This document shows positions 8,335-16,958 of a stretch of DNA of 35,726 nucleotides, piece by piece. The stretch's first letter is position 1. Each line of letters opens with the position of its first letter. Location: positions 1 to 35,726 of the forward strand of contig CAMYJX010000050.1 of the NCBI GenBank assembly GCA_947258825.1, given 5' to 3'. Position numbers and translations under genes: made by a program. This DNA is from an uncultured Pseudomonadales bacterium (GTDB lineage: Bacteria > Pseudomonadota > Gammaproteobacteria > Pseudomonadales > Azotimanducaceae). The notes under the pieces were generated by a model, which was not told the origin of the DNA, searched no databases, and saw nothing but the letters and a program-made list of their open reading frames with translations.

Positions 8335-8549
8335 CCGGCCGTTCGTTCCCGTCTGCCGCTCTTTTTGTTTCAGGTTTTTATTCTAAAATTCGTCGAAAAG
8401 TTGGCCATTTATATCTAATCGATCTAATTGTTAATGTAGATTCTAGATAATGGAATCTAGCCACCGTTTCTTATGGTTTATTTGCCTTAAAACGCCCGCC
8501 CAAGCGAAAAAAACCCTTTAATTTCCATAAGTTAACGCCAGTCGCCTGC
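8335..8549. other. AT-rich gap between rnpB and the dcw promoter
   Basis: No gene is supported here. The stretch from about 8375 to 8540 is markedly AT-rich compared with everything around it and holds several short runs of A or T. It contains the dyad described separately at 8437-8460 and two copies of ATCTAAT-like sequence (about 8413-8429). I see no ribosome binding site with a following open frame. Confidence 0.5.
8437..8460. repeat. Overlapping inverted repeats in the AT-rich gap
   Basis: TAGATTC (8437-8443) is the inverse complement of GAATCTA (8453-8459). CTAGAT (8443-8448) also pairs with ATCTAG (8455-8460). The two dyads are mutually exclusive. No T-tract follows, so a terminator is unlikely. 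A regulator site is possible but unproven. Confidence 0.45.
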
Positions 8550-8578
8550 TTGACAGGGCTGCTTCGCGGCCTTAGTGT
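8550..8578 (+). promoter_or_regulatory. Candidate sigma-70 promoter for the dcw cluster (Pmra)
   Basis: A perfect -35 TTGACA (8550-8555) is followed after 17 bases by TAGTGT (8573-8578), a weak -10. It sits just upstream of the MraZ operator repeats and about 130 bases before mraZ, which is the arrangement of the E. coli mra promoter. Confidence 0.6.
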
Positions 8579-8585
8579 CGCGCGA

Positions 8586-8631
8586 TGGGTTTTTGTGGGA
8601 AAAAGTGGGAATAAAAGGGGTTAAACTGGGG
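8586..8631 (+). promoter_or_regulatory. MraZ operator: TGGG direct repeats at 10-bp spacing
   Basis: TGGG occurs at 8586, 8596 and 8606, then AGGG at 8616, giving four units exactly 10 bp apart, plus one more TGGG at 8627 one base out of phase. MraZ of E. coli and other bacteria binds direct TGGGN repeats separated by five bases and represses its own operon. The repeats lie just downstream of the candidate -10, over the expected transcription start, so bound MraZ should block initiation. This predicts autoregulation of the whole mraZ-ftsZ cluster. Confidence 0.85.
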
Positions 8632-8710
8632 CTTATAGGGCAAACGCGCGCTGATCTCCGGGTGCTCGTCCCGATGTTTCCGCCGGCCCGGGTTGCCCCC
8701 CATCTGCATC

Positions 8711-9169
8711 ATGCTACGCGGTATCAACAGCGCCACTCTGGATGGCAAGGGACGCATGTCTCTGCCTGCAAGATTCAGGGATTCCGTTCTTCTCTCGGCA
8801 GAGGGGCGGCTGGTGGCAACCATAGATGTCCGCGAGAAATGCCTGCTTCTCTACCCTTTGCCGGAGTGGGAGATCGTGCAGCGAAAGCTGGAGGGGCTGT
8901 CGAACATCGGCAATCGGGCCCGGCTGCTTCAGAGGCTCCTCATCGGTCATGCCACGGATCTGGAGCTGGACGGCAACGGTCGGCTGCTGCTGCCACAGAT
9001 GCTGCGTAGTTTCGCGGATCTTGACAAGAAACTGGTTCTAGTAGGGCAAGGAAACAAGATCGAAATCTGGAGCGATGCGCTGTGGCAGGCCCGAATGGGT
9101 GACTGGCTGTCCGATGTCTCCAGCGAGGGGCTGGAAGATGGAGATGATTTTTCCGGGTTGTCGGTTTGA
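8711..9169 (+). CDS. mraZ: Transcriptional regulator MraZ
   Basis: MraZ is a ring-shaped DNA-binding protein that represses the division and cell wall cluster from its promoter. The 152 residues contain the two AbrB-like repeats: LDGKGRMSLPARFRD (about residues 10-24) and LDGNGRLLLPQMLRS (about residues 80-94), each with the D-G-x-G-R motif. CLLLYPLPEWEIVQRKLEGL between them is nearly identical to E. coli. The ATG at 8711 gives the standard MLRG N-terminus. The stop overlaps the rsmH start (TTGA). A matching operator lies at 8586-8631. Confidence 0.96.
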   Translation: MLRGINSATLDGKGRMSLPARFRDSVLLSAEGRLVATIDVREKCLLLYPLPEWEIVQRKLEGLSNIGNRARLLQRLLIGHATDLELDGNGRLLLPQMLRSFADLDKKLVLVGQGNKIEIWSDALWQARMGDWLSDVSSEGLEDGDDFSGLSV

Positions 9170-10116
9170 CCGCGCAACATCTGCCGGTTCTTTGCGAAGA
9201 GGCTGAGGGTTGGCTCACCGGCAGGTTGTCCGGTGAGGCCGCTGGTCGAGGGATGGTACGAGAAGGGATCTATGTCGACGCAACCTTTGGCCGGGGTGGC
9301 CACACCCGGCGTCTGCTCGAGATGCTCGGTTCCGGAAGCCGTGTGGTCGCGGTAGATCGGGACCCTGAAGCCATCCGTGCGGGTGAGTTTCTGGCTGCGG
9401 AAGACAGTCGTTTGCAGGTACTTCATGGGAAGTTTTCAGAGCTCGACCGGTTGCTTGAAGGCCTGCAGATCAGTCAGGTTCAGGGCGTGCTGATGGATCT
9501 CGGAGCCTCGTCGCCGCAGTTGGACGATGCCCGGCGGGGCTTCAGTTTTCGGCATGACGCGCCGTTGGACATGCGTATGGACACGAGCACCGGGCAGTCG
9601 GCTGCGGAGTGGCTGAATGATGCGTCCGAGCAGGAGATATCCCGGATCCTTCGCGAGTACGGCGAGGAGCGCTACGCCAGACGCATTGCCGCAGCGATCG
9701 TCGCGGCTCGGCCGGTGCGTACCACCACCGAGCTTGCCGCGCTGGTTTCTCGCGCCCAGCCGCGAAGCACGCCTGGCAAGCACGATGCCACCAGAGCATT
9801 CCAGGCGATTCGGATGCAGGTCAATCAGGAGCTGCCGGAGCTGCATGCCGGTCTTCTGGCCGCGTTCGGTGTGCTGCGACCCGGTGGCAGGCTGGCGGTG
9901 ATCAGCTTCCATTCCCTTGAAGACCGCGTGGTAAAGCGGTTCTTTCGAGACCGCTCGAGGCCCCCTCAGTTGCCCCGCCGTCTGCCCGTGAGGGACGCGG
10001 CAAACCAGGCAACGGCACGCATCGTTGCTGGCCCGCTGCAACCCGGCGAGTCTGAAGTTCGTGCCAACCCCAGGGCGCGCAGCGCGCTGCTCAGGGTGCT
10101 GGAGAAAGCAGCGTGA
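9166..10116 (+). CDS. rsmH: 16S rRNA (cytosine(1402)-N(4))-methyltransferase
   Basis: RsmH methylates N4 of C1402, the same nucleotide that RsmI methylates on its ribose, so this window holds both enzymes. The 316-residue protein shows YVDATFGRGGHTRRLLEMLG (SAM motif I), VVAVDRDPEAI, GVLMDLGASSPQLDDARRGF and VISFHSLEDRVVKRFFRD. The only start giving the HLPVLCEEA N-terminus is TTG at 9166, which overlaps the mraZ stop. Its end overlaps the ftsL GTG start. Confidence 0.95.
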   Translation: MTAQHLPVLCEEAEGWLTGRLSGEAAGRGMVREGIYVDATFGRGGHTRRLLEMLGSGSRVVAVDRDPEAIRAGEFLAAEDSRLQVLHGKFSELDRLLEGLQISQVQGVLMDLGASSPQLDDARRGFSFRHDAPLDMRMDTSTGQSAAEWLNDASEQEISRILREYGEERYARRIAAAIVAARPVRTTTELAALVSRAQPRSTPGKHDATRAFQAIRMQVNQELPELHAGLLAAFGVLRPGGRLAVISFHSLEDRVVKRFFRDRSRPPQLPRRLPVRDAANQATARIVAGPLQPGESEVRANPRARSALLRVLEKAA

Positions 10117-10433
10117 GGGTTAGGGATCTGCTGCTGCTGGTGGGGCTGCTGGTTCTGGTGATGGCGTCAGGCATACAGGTCGCCCTGGTAAGCCACGATG
10201 TCCGCCGGCTTCATGGTGAGCTGCAGGCGGCGCAGAAAATTCAGGATGAGCACCTTTCCGCCTACAGTCGGCTGCTCCTGGAAAGGGGGGCGCTGTCTTC
10301 CTATCAGAACATTGAAAGGCTCGCCGAGGTGGAGCTTGCCATGTACTTCCCGCAGGAAGTAGAGCGAGTCGTGAAGTCCGATACGGTTAATGCCGACACT
10401 GTTAAGTCCGAGAAAGAGGCGGAAGAGCCTTGA
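10113..10433 (+). CDS. ftsL: Cell division protein FtsL
   Basis: FtsL is a small bitopic divisome protein that forms a coiled coil with FtsB and, with FtsQ, activates FtsWI. The 106-residue protein has a short cytoplasmic tail, a membrane helix (about residues 4-22), then a heptad-rich periplasmic helix (RLHGELQAAQKIQDEHLSAY to about residue 75). The acidic tail (KSEKEAEEP) is long for the family. The GTG start overlaps the rsmH stop (GTGA) and the stop overlaps the ftsI TTG start, so translation is coupled at both ends. Position between rsmH and ftsI supports the call. Confidence 0.9.
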   Translation: MRVRDLLLLVGLLVLVMASGIQVALVSHDVRRLHGELQAAQKIQDEHLSAYSRLLLERGALSSYQNIERLAEVELAMYFPQEVERVVKSDTVNADTVKSEKEAEEP

Positions 10434-12085
10434 AGCTCTGGCGCCACTATACGGTTGTGGTGCTGTTTCTCGGCGCGTGCTCGGCATTGGCCGCGCGAGT
10501 AACCTATCTCAATGTCACCGAGCGGGCGTTCCTGCAGGAGCAGGGTGATGCCCGATCCCTGCGGTTGGAAACCATGCCCGCCTACCGAGGCGTCGTCTAC
10601 GACCGGCATGGAGAACCGCTGGCGGTAAGCACGCCGGTCATGGCCGTATGGACAGACCCGAGTTTTGTGAGTCTGGGCGGCGACGACATTGACTCGCTGG
10701 CCGACGTGCTGGAACTGGATCCACACGAGCTGGCCCGGGACCTGGAAGCCGATGCCGGACGGGCGTTCTCTTATCTCAAACGGCGGGTTCCCTGGGAAAT
10801 GGCCGAGCGGGCACGCCGGCTGCAGATCGACGGCATCTATTTTCAGCGGGAATATCGCCGCTACTACCCCGCCGCCGATACCTCCGCGCATGTCGTGGGG
10901 ATGACGAATATCGACGATCTGGGTCTCGAAGGAATCGAGCTTTCTTTCGAAGCGCATCTGCGCGGCAGCCACGGCAGCAAACGGGTTCTGAAGGATCGCC
11001 GCGGCGAAACCATCAAGGATCTGGAATTCATCGAGGCGCCGCGCTTTGGCAGTGACCTCTACCTGAGCCTGGATCTGCGCCTGCAGTTCCTGGCTTTCCG
11101 GGAGCTCAAGGCGGCGGTGTTGGCGCATCGGGCGGTGTCCGGGTCTCTGGTCATGCTGGACGCCCGTTCCGGGGAGGTTCTCGCGCTGGTCAATTCGCCT
11201 TCTTACAACCCGAATGATCTTTCTCAGGGAAATGGCGCTGGAATGCGCAATCGAGCGGTCACCGACAGTTACGAGCCCGGATCCACGATCAAGCCCTTTA
11301 CTGTGCTTGCAGCATTGGAAAGCGGGCGATATCAACCTGAAACGACCATCGAAACGGCGCCCGGGTATTTCCGCGTTGGCAACAAGCTGGTGCAGGATCC
11401 GGTCAACCGCGGGACCATCACGCTGGTACAGGCATTGCAGAAGTCGAGTCAGGTTGGGATCGCCAAGGTCGCGCTCGATCTGTCACCCCAGGCCGTGTTC
11501 GATGTTCTGAATCGGGCAGGTATCAGCGGGTTCGTCGGTACGGGGCTTCCCGGGGAGAACGCCGGCAGCCTAACTGACCGGGGGCTGGACAATGCTGTGG
11601 TCAGAACCACGCTGGCTTACGGCTACGGCTTGGCGGTGTCACCTCTGCAACTGGCCAGAGGATATCTTTCCCTGGCAACCGGAGGCTTGAGCCTGCCCCT
11701 CTCCATCCTGCGGGAGGACGAGGTACCGGCGGGGGATCGTGTTTTCGATGCAAAGCTGTGTCGCCAGGTGCTCGAGATGCTGGAAACCGTTACCGAAGAT
11801 GCGGGCACGGCGCCCCTTGCCCGGGTGCCCGGCTATCGTATCGCCGGTAAGACGGGAACCTCCCGTAAGGTGAGCGCTCATGGTTATGATGACGAGCGGC
11901 ACGTGGCGCTGTTTGCGGGAATCGCTCCGGTGACCGATCCCCGCCTGGTCATGGTGGTCGTGATCAACGAGCCTGGCGGCGAAGCCAAAGGCGGGGGTAA
12001 GGTGGCTGCGCCGATTTTCGGCCGGGTAGCTGCGCGGGCCTTGCGCTTGCTCGGTGTCAAGCCAGACGAGGTGAGCGCGATATGA
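10430..12085 (+). CDS. ftsI: Peptidoglycan D,D-transpeptidase FtsI (PBP3)
   Basis: FtsI is the septal transpeptidase that works with the glycosyltransferase FtsW. The 551-residue protein has one N-terminal membrane helix (about residues 7-25), a pedestal domain (RGVVYDRHGEPLAVSTPV onward) and a transpeptidase domain. Active-site motifs are STIK (Ser285 nucleophile, Lys288) and KTGT (474-477). The second motif, usually SSN, reads S339-S340-Q341 here, encoded by CAG; see the separate finding. The start is TTG at 10430 overlapping the ftsL stop. The 3' end overlaps murE (ATGA). Confidence 0.96.
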   Translation: MKLWRHYTVVVLFLGACSALAARVTYLNVTERAFLQEQGDARSLRLETMPAYRGVVYDRHGEPLAVSTPVMAVWTDPSFVSLGGDDIDSLADVLELDPHELARDLEADAGRAFSYLKRRVPWEMAERARRLQIDGIYFQREYRRYYPAADTSAHVVGMTNIDDLGLEGIELSFEAHLRGSHGSKRVLKDRRGETIKDLEFIEAPRFGSDLYLSLDLRLQFLAFRELKAAVLAHRAVSGSLVMLDARSGEVLALVNSPSYNPNDLSQGNGAGMRNRAVTDSYEPGSTIKPFTVLAALESGRYQPETTIETAPGYFRVGNKLVQDPVNRGTITLVQALQKSSQVGIAKVALDLSPQAVFDVLNRAGISGFVGTGLPGENAGSLTDRGLDNAVVRTTLAYGYGLAVSPLQLARGYLSLATGGLSLPLSILREDEVPAGDRVFDAKLCRQVLEMLETVTEDAGTAPLARVPGYRIAGKTGTSRKVSAHGYDDERHVALFAGIAPVTDPRLVMVVVINEPGGEAKGGGKVAAPIFGRVAARALRLLGVKPDEVSAI

Positions 12086-13527
12086 GCCTGGCGCTTCATC
12101 AGCTGCTGGACGAGCAGCCGGGCCGCCTTCCGGATGTCAGGGCCAACCACCTGTCCGAGGACTCCCGACGAGTCGAACCTGGAGACCTGTTCCTGGCGGT
12201 CAAGGGGCATTCGGGGGACGGTCACGATTTCGCTGCTGCGGCCGTGAAGCGCGGTGCTGTGGCCGTGCTGGCGGAGCGGCAGATTCCCGGCCTGTCGGTG
12301 CCCGTCGTGGTGGTTCCTGACCTGCGATCGAGACGGGGGTCACTGGCGGCTCGATTCTATGGAAATCCCAGCCAGCACCTTTACTGCGTGGGTGTGACCG
12401 GAACCAATGGTAAGACGTCCATCGCGCACTACATTGCAGATCTGGCCAGCCGTACGGATCGACCGGCCGGATACATGGGTACCATCGGATGGGGCAGGCC
12501 CGGGGCGCTGCAACCTGCCCGGCTCACCACGGAGGACCCCGTTACGGTTCAAAGAAACCTGGCTGCGCTTCGCGACCAGGGCCTTGAATGGGCAGTCATC
12601 GAGGTCTCTTCCCATGCGCTTGCTCAGGAACGGGTGGATGGCGTGCGTTTCGATGTCGCCGTCTTTTCCAATCTGTCGCGAGATCATCTGGACTATCACG
12701 ACAGCGCCGAAAGCTATGGGAACGCGAAGGCCAGGCTTTTTCGCTGGCCCGGTCTGGGCTCGGCGGTCATCAACGTCGACGATGAATTCGGGCGGGGGTT
12801 GTGTGCTGACCTGTCCTCATCGGTGACGCCGCTACTTTATGGCCGTGACGGCCCTGACATTGGCTGGGCGGAGCTTCAGTTCTCGACAGCGGGCGTCAGC
12901 GGAACCTGGCGAACCCGCTGGGGTGACCGCCGGTTTGCCATGCCGTTGCACGCGGAATTTTCTGTTGCCAACGCGGCCGCGGTTCTCGGTGTGCTCTGCC
13001 ATGCCGGCGTTTCCCTGGCGAGCTTTACCCAGGCCGCCGAGACGCTCGGATCGGTACCAGGGCGGATGGAATACTACCGCGCGCCAGGTCGGCCCCATGT
13101 CGTGGTCGACTTTGCCCACACGCCGGATGCGCTGGACAAGGTGCTGGCTGCGCTGCGCGTTGAAACCCAGGGGCGGCTGATCTGTGTGTTCGGCTGTGGT
13201 GGCGATCGAGATCCAGGCAAGCGGCCGCTCATGGCGCAGGCGGCGGAGCGCCATGCCGATGTGCTTTGGATTACCAGTGACAATCCGCGCTCGGAGGCGC
13301 CCGACGCCATAATCGCCGATATGGTGGCGGGGCTTTCCGATCGCGTAAGGGTTCACCAGTGCGCCGACCGCGCCGAAGCCATCGCGGCCGCAATTGGGGA
13401 CGCCGTCGCTGGAGATACGGTTCTTGTGGCAGGAAAAGGACACGAGGATTATCAGGAATCTGCCGGCAGGCGCGTGCCGTTCAGCGATCGTGCCCTGGTC
13501 GCTGAGCTGCTGGGGGAGGCAGCCTGA
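12082..13527 (+). CDS. murE: UDP-MurNAc-tripeptide ligase MurE (meso-diaminopimelate adding)
   Basis: MurE adds the third stem amino acid to UDP-MurNAc-L-Ala-D-Glu in the cytoplasm. The 481 residues show the N-terminal uridine domain ([20 protein letters not shown]), the ATP P-loop [34 protein letters not shown], and the C-terminal domain with DNPR at residues 400-403. DNPR marks enzymes that use meso-diaminopimelate rather than lysine, consistent with a Gram-negative wall. The start overlaps ftsI. The stop shares one base with the mraY start (TGATG), and no murF lies between them, unlike the usual order. Confidence 0.97.
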   Translation: MSLALHQLLDEQPGRLPDVRANHLSEDSRRVEPGDLFLAVKGHSGDGHDFAAAAVKRGAVAVLAERQIPGLSVPVVVVPDLRSRRGSLAARFYGNPSQHLYCVGVTGTNGKTSIAHYIADLASRTDRPAGYMGTIGWGRPGALQPARLTTEDPVTVQRNLAALRDQGLEWAVIEVSSHALAQERVDGVRFDVAVFSNLSRDHLDYHDSAESYGNAKARLFRWPGLGSAVINVDDEFGRGLCADLSSSVTPLLYGRDGPDIGWAELQFSTAGVSGTWRTRWGDRRFAMPLHAEFSVANAAAVLGVLCHAGVSLASFTQAAETLGSVPGRMEYYRAPGRPHVVVDFAHTPDALDKVLAALRVETQGRLICVFGCGGDRDPGKRPLMAQAAERHADVLWITSDNPRSEAPDAIIADMVAGLSDRVRVHQCADRAEAIAAAIGDAVAGDTVLVAGKGHEDYQESAGRRVPFSDRALVAELLGEAA

Positions 13528-14609
13528 TGTTGCTCTGGCTCACCGAATATCTTGCGCAGTTCGTCAGCGGGTTTTCGGTTTTTCAATACCTTACCTTTCG
13601 CACCATGGTGAGCGTCGTTACCGCTCTGGCCGCGTCGCTGCTGATCGGTCCCCTCGTCATTGAGCGCCTGACTCACTATCAGATTGGACAGACCGTTCGG
13701 GACGATGGCCCACAGACCCATCTGTCCAAGGCGGGCACGCCCACCATGGGCGGTGCCCTCATCCTCATCGTTATGCTGATCACCACCCTGCTGTGGGGCG
13801 ACCTGGGCAACCGCTACGTATGGACCGCGATGCTGGTCACCTTTGCCTTCGGCGTTATCGGCTGGGTAGACGATTATCTGAAGCTGTCCCAGCGCAACAG
13901 TCGAGGGCTGATTGCGCGCTGGAAGTATTTCTGGCAGTCGCTTGTTGCCATCGTCGCTGCCGGTTTTCTCTACCTGACTGCGGAAGCGCCTGCAGAGACG
14001 GAACTCATCGTTCCCTTCTTCAAGGAGGTGGCCATCCCGATGGGAATTACTTACGTAGTGCTGGCCTATTTCGTCATCGTCGGCACCAGCAACGCGGTAA
14101 ATCTCACGGACGGCCTGGACGGGCTGGCGATCATGCCTACCGTGATGGTGGGTGCCGCTCTGGGCCTCATCGCCTACCTGGTAGGCAATGTCGAGTTCTC
14201 CGGATATCTGCAGATTCCCTACATCGCCGACGCCGGAGAGCTTGCCATCTTCTGCGGCTCGCTCATCGGCGCGGGCCTGGGTTTTCTGTGGTTCAACACC
14301 TATCCGGCTCAGGTGTTCATGGGGGACGTAGGGGCACTGGCCCTGGGCGCTGCGCTTGGCGTGGTAGCGATTGTCGTACGCCACGAAATCGTCCTTTTCA
14401 TCATGGGCGGTCTGTTCGTTCTGGAGGCGGTCTCGGTGATTCTGCAGGTTGCGTCCTTTCGGCTCACCGGCCGACGGATATTCCGCATGGCGCCCATTCA
14501 CCACCATTTCGAGCTCAAGGGCTGGCCTGAGCCTCGGGTGATCGTCAGGTTCTGGATCATCACGCTGGTACTCGTGCTGATCGGCCTTTCGACGTTGAAG
14601 CTGAGGTAG
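13527..14609 (+). CDS. mraY: Phospho-MurNAc-pentapeptide transferase MraY
   Basis: MraY transfers phospho-MurNAc-pentapeptide to undecaprenyl phosphate, making lipid I in the inner membrane. It is 360 residues, identical in length to E. coli MraY, with ten predicted helices. Hallmarks are [20 protein letters not shown], the catalytic Asp pair in GWVDDYLKL (Asp115, Asp116), [22 protein letters not shown] and the cytoplasmic [11 protein letters not shown]. Its substrate requires MurF, whose gene is not next to it here. Confidence 0.97.
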   Translation: MLLWLTEYLAQFVSGFSVFQYLTFRTMVSVVTALAASLLIGPLVIERLTHYQIGQTVRDDGPQTHLSKAGTPTMGGALILIVMLITTLLWGDLGNRYVWTAMLVTFAFGVIGWVDDYLKLSQRNSRGLIARWKYFWQSLVAIVAAGFLYLTAEAPAETELIVPFFKEVAIPMGITYVVLAYFVIVGTSNAVNLTDGLDGLAIMPTVMVGAALGLIAYLVGNVEFSGYLQIPYIADAGELAIFCGSLIGAGLGFLWFNTYPAQVFMGDVGALALGAALGVVAIVVRHEIVLFIMGGLFVLEAVSVILQVASFRLTGRRIFRMAPIHHHFELKGWPEPRVIVRFWIITLVLVLIGLSTLKLR

Positions 14610-14612
14610 CGG

Positions 14613-15879
14613 ATGGTGCACCGGGTCATCATCGGTTCTGGTATCACTGGGCGTTCATGTCTGCGCTATCTGAGCACCCGTATGGCTTCCGGAGACAGAT
14701 TGACGGTGCTGGATACCCGACCCACACCGGCAGATGGTTCCGCGCTGGTCGATCTGTTCCCCGGCGTGGAGTTCGCCTTCGGCGTATCCCGGTGGGATTT
14801 TTCCGGCGTGCACAGCGTGGTGGTCAGCCCTGGGGTCGCTTTGAACCATTGCCTGGTGAGAGAGGCGGTCGCCGAAGGCGCTGAGCTTTGCAGCGATATC
14901 GATCTGTTCTGCGAAGCGGCTGAAGCGCCGATCTATGCGGTTACCGGTACCAACGGCAAGAGTACGGTCACGGCCCTGGCAGGCCACCTGCTTGCCTGCC
15001 TCGGGCATTCGCCCGGCGTTGGCGGAAACCTCGGGGAACCAGCCCTGGATCTTCTTGCTGCCGACCGCGATTGCTATGTGGTCGAGCTGTCGAGCTTTCA
15101 GTTGGAACGCATGACGGCCCACGAGTTTGCGGCGGCGACGATTCTGAACGTCACCGAAGATCATCTGGACAGACATGGGTCGATGGCGGGTTACACCGCC
15201 AGCAAGCACAGGGTCTACAGGCAGGTGGGGCGCGCCGTAGCCAATCGGCAGGATGATGCCACGCTACCGCAAACGCCGGTTCGGCAGCTGGTGACCTTTG
15301 GCGACGATGCGCCCGCGCCGTGTCACTGGGGCTTGGCCCCGCACCAGTCGGGAACCCATCTTTGCTTCGGTGAATCGCCGATGATGCCGCTGGAAGACCT
15401 GCCGTTGGCAGGTACCCACAACGCGCTCAACGTGCTGGCAGCCCTGGCGCTGGTGGCCGAATCGGAAATGTCCCTGGAGGCGCTGGCGGAGGCCGTCGGA
15501 AGTTTTCGCGGCCTGCCACATCGTTGCTGCAAAGTCGCCGAGGTCCGCGGGGTCGATTTCATAGATGATTCCAAAGCGACCAACGTGGGGGCGACCCTGG
15601 CGGCGCTGGATGGCCTCGCCAGCCCGGCCCGCAAGCGACTGGTTCTGATTGCTGGCGGAGACGGTAAGGGGGCCGACTTCTCGCCGTTGCGGCCTGCGGT
15701 GGCCCGGCACGTGAAATCGGCGGTGCTGCTGGGCAGGGACGCCCGTGGCCGCGGCGATGAAGATGGCCGAACCGGGGGATGTGGTCCTGCTTTCTCCCGC
15801 ATGCGCGAGCCTCGATATGTTTGCCGACTACGCGGCTCGTGGGCGTGCGTTTGCAGCTGCCGTGGAGGCCGAGCGATGA
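14613..15879 (+). pseudogene. murD: UDP-MurNAc-L-alanine:D-glutamate ligase MurD, frameshifted near the 3' end
   Basis: MurD adds D-Glu to UDP-MurNAc-L-Ala. From ATG 14613 (TGAGG six bases upstream) the frame reads a normal MurD for 377 residues: VTGTNGKSTV, GVGGNLGEPAL, VELSSFQLE, NVTEDHLDRH, DDSKATNVGAT, AGGDGKGADF and AVLLGRDA (ending at 15743). The frame then turns into low-quality, Cys/Arg-rich sequence and runs on into ftsW without a stop. The true C-terminus continues in the next frame from about 15742 ([20 protein letters not shown], then [10 protein letters not shown]) to TGA at 15877-15879, which overlaps the ftsW ATG. Compared with E. coli MurD about 19 residues are missing between GRD and PGD; a loss of about 56 bp fits both the length and the frame change. 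It is either an assembly error or a real lesion in an essential gene. Confidence 0.85.
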
Positions 15880-16958
15880 CCGGGGTGCCGGATCGGATCC
15901 TGATCGTCAGCTGGCTGGCCATGCTTGCGCTCGGGACGGTGATGGTCGCTTCAGCGTCGGTGGCGATCAGCAGCACGCTTCTGCTCAAGCACGGCCTGTT
16001 CCTGATGCTTGGGCTTTGTGTTTTCGTTGGCGTGCTGTGCATTCCCCTTCAGTGGTGGCAGAGAGGCCATCGTCTGGCATGGCTGACCGCGGTCGTTCTT
16101 TGCGGGCTGGTGCTGATTCCCGGCGTCGGAGTGGAAGTGAACGGGGCCCGGCGCTGGATTGGGCTGGGCGCTTTTTCGCTGCAGGCTGCTGAAGTTGCCA
16201 AGCTGATGGTACCAATTTACATGGCCGGCTATCTCGCCCGCTTTCACGACACGCTGCCGGACAATCCAGCGGCGCTGCTTCGGCCGCTGGGGATGCTGGC
16301 GCTTCTGGCCTTACTGCTTCTGCTGCAACCGGACTTCGGGTCGGTGGTTGTGCTCGGGGTTGCCGCGTGTGCTCTGCTGTTCATAGCGGGGGCTCGCCTG
16401 CGACACTTCTTTCTGCTGGTCATTGTTGGCGCCGCGCTGCTGGGGGCGCTGGCTGTGCTGCAACCCTACCGCATGCAGCGCCTGGTGAGCTTCGCTGACC
16501 CGTGGGCCTTTGCCTTCGGCAGTGGCTACCAGCTCACCCAGGCCCTCATCGCCTTCGGTCGGGGAGAGATATTCGGCCTGGGCCTGGGAGAGGGGATACA
16601 GAAACTCTTCTACCTGCCGGAAGCGCACAACGACTTCATCTTCGCAGTGATTGCCGAAGAGTTGGGGCTCATAGGCGCGCTGTGCGTTCTGCTGCTGTTT
16701 GCCGTGCTTGTCATCCGAATTTTCCGGGTCGCCCGCGACGCGCTTGCGGCGGGCGATCACTTTGGTGGGTTCCTGGTTTACGGGGTCGGGCTTCTTCTGG
16801 GCCTTCAGTGCCTGATTAATCTCGGGGTGAATACCGGCGTGCTGCCGACCAAGGGGCTCACGCTGCCTTTTGTCAGCTACGGTGGCAACAGCCTGCTGGT
16901 GAGCTGCGCCATGCTCGCCCTGGTTGTGCGGGTGCAGCTGGAGCAGAAGCGTGTCTGA
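15876..16958 (+). CDS. ftsW: Septal peptidoglycan polymerase FtsW (SEDS glycosyltransferase)
   Basis: FtsW polymerises lipid II at the septum together with FtsI. From ATG 15876, which overlaps the genuine murD stop (ATGA), it is 360 residues with about ten helices; E. coli FtsW has 414, and the difference is mainly in the N-terminal tail. Family motifs are [58 protein letters not shown] (with the essential Asp) and [15 protein letters not shown]. The usual QPAE motif in the fourth extracellular region reads QAAE (residues 103-106). Because of the murD lesion, the same frame is open all the way from 14613, so automatic callers may report a 781-residue MurD-FtsW fusion. Confidence 0.92.
   Translation: MTGVPDRILIVSWLAMLALGTVMVASASVAISSTLLLKHGLFLMLGLCVFVGVLCIPLQWWQRGHRLAWLTAVVLCGLVLIPGVGVEVNGARRWIGLGAFSLQAAEVAKLMVPIYMAGYLARFHDTLPDNPAALLRPLGMLALLALLLLLQPDFGSVVVLGVAACALLFIAGARLRHFFLLVIVGAALLGALAVLQPYRMQRLVSFADPWAFAFGSGYQLTQALIAFGRGEIFGLGLGEGIQKLFYLPEAHNDFIFAVIAEELGLIGALCVLLLFAVLVIRIFRVARDALAAGDHFGGFLVYGVGLLLGLQCLINLGVNTGVLPTKGLTLPFVSYGGNSLLVSCAMLALVVRVQLEQKRV

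Noticed and set aside
8265-8450. A 61-residue open frame starting at ATG 8265
   Set aside because: It starts in the conserved 3' part of RNase P RNA (the ATGAATGACTGCCCG block) and runs into the AT-rich gap; no family resemblance.
13452-14621. A 389-residue minus-strand open frame opposite mraY
   Set aside because: It is the complement of mraY, very rich in Gln, Asp and His as expected of the reverse of a membrane protein.
15742-15879. Programmed ribosomal frameshift to complete MurD
   Set aside because: About 19 residues are missing at the break and there is no slippery heptamer with a downstream structure that I can see. A shift alone would not restore the domain.
14613-16958. A single 781-residue MurD-FtsW fusion protein
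   Set aside because: The stretch joining the two is Cys/Arg-rich and unlike either family, while the real MurD C-terminus and stop are present in the adjacent frame and overlap a normal ftsW ATG. A frameshift explains this better than a designed fusion.
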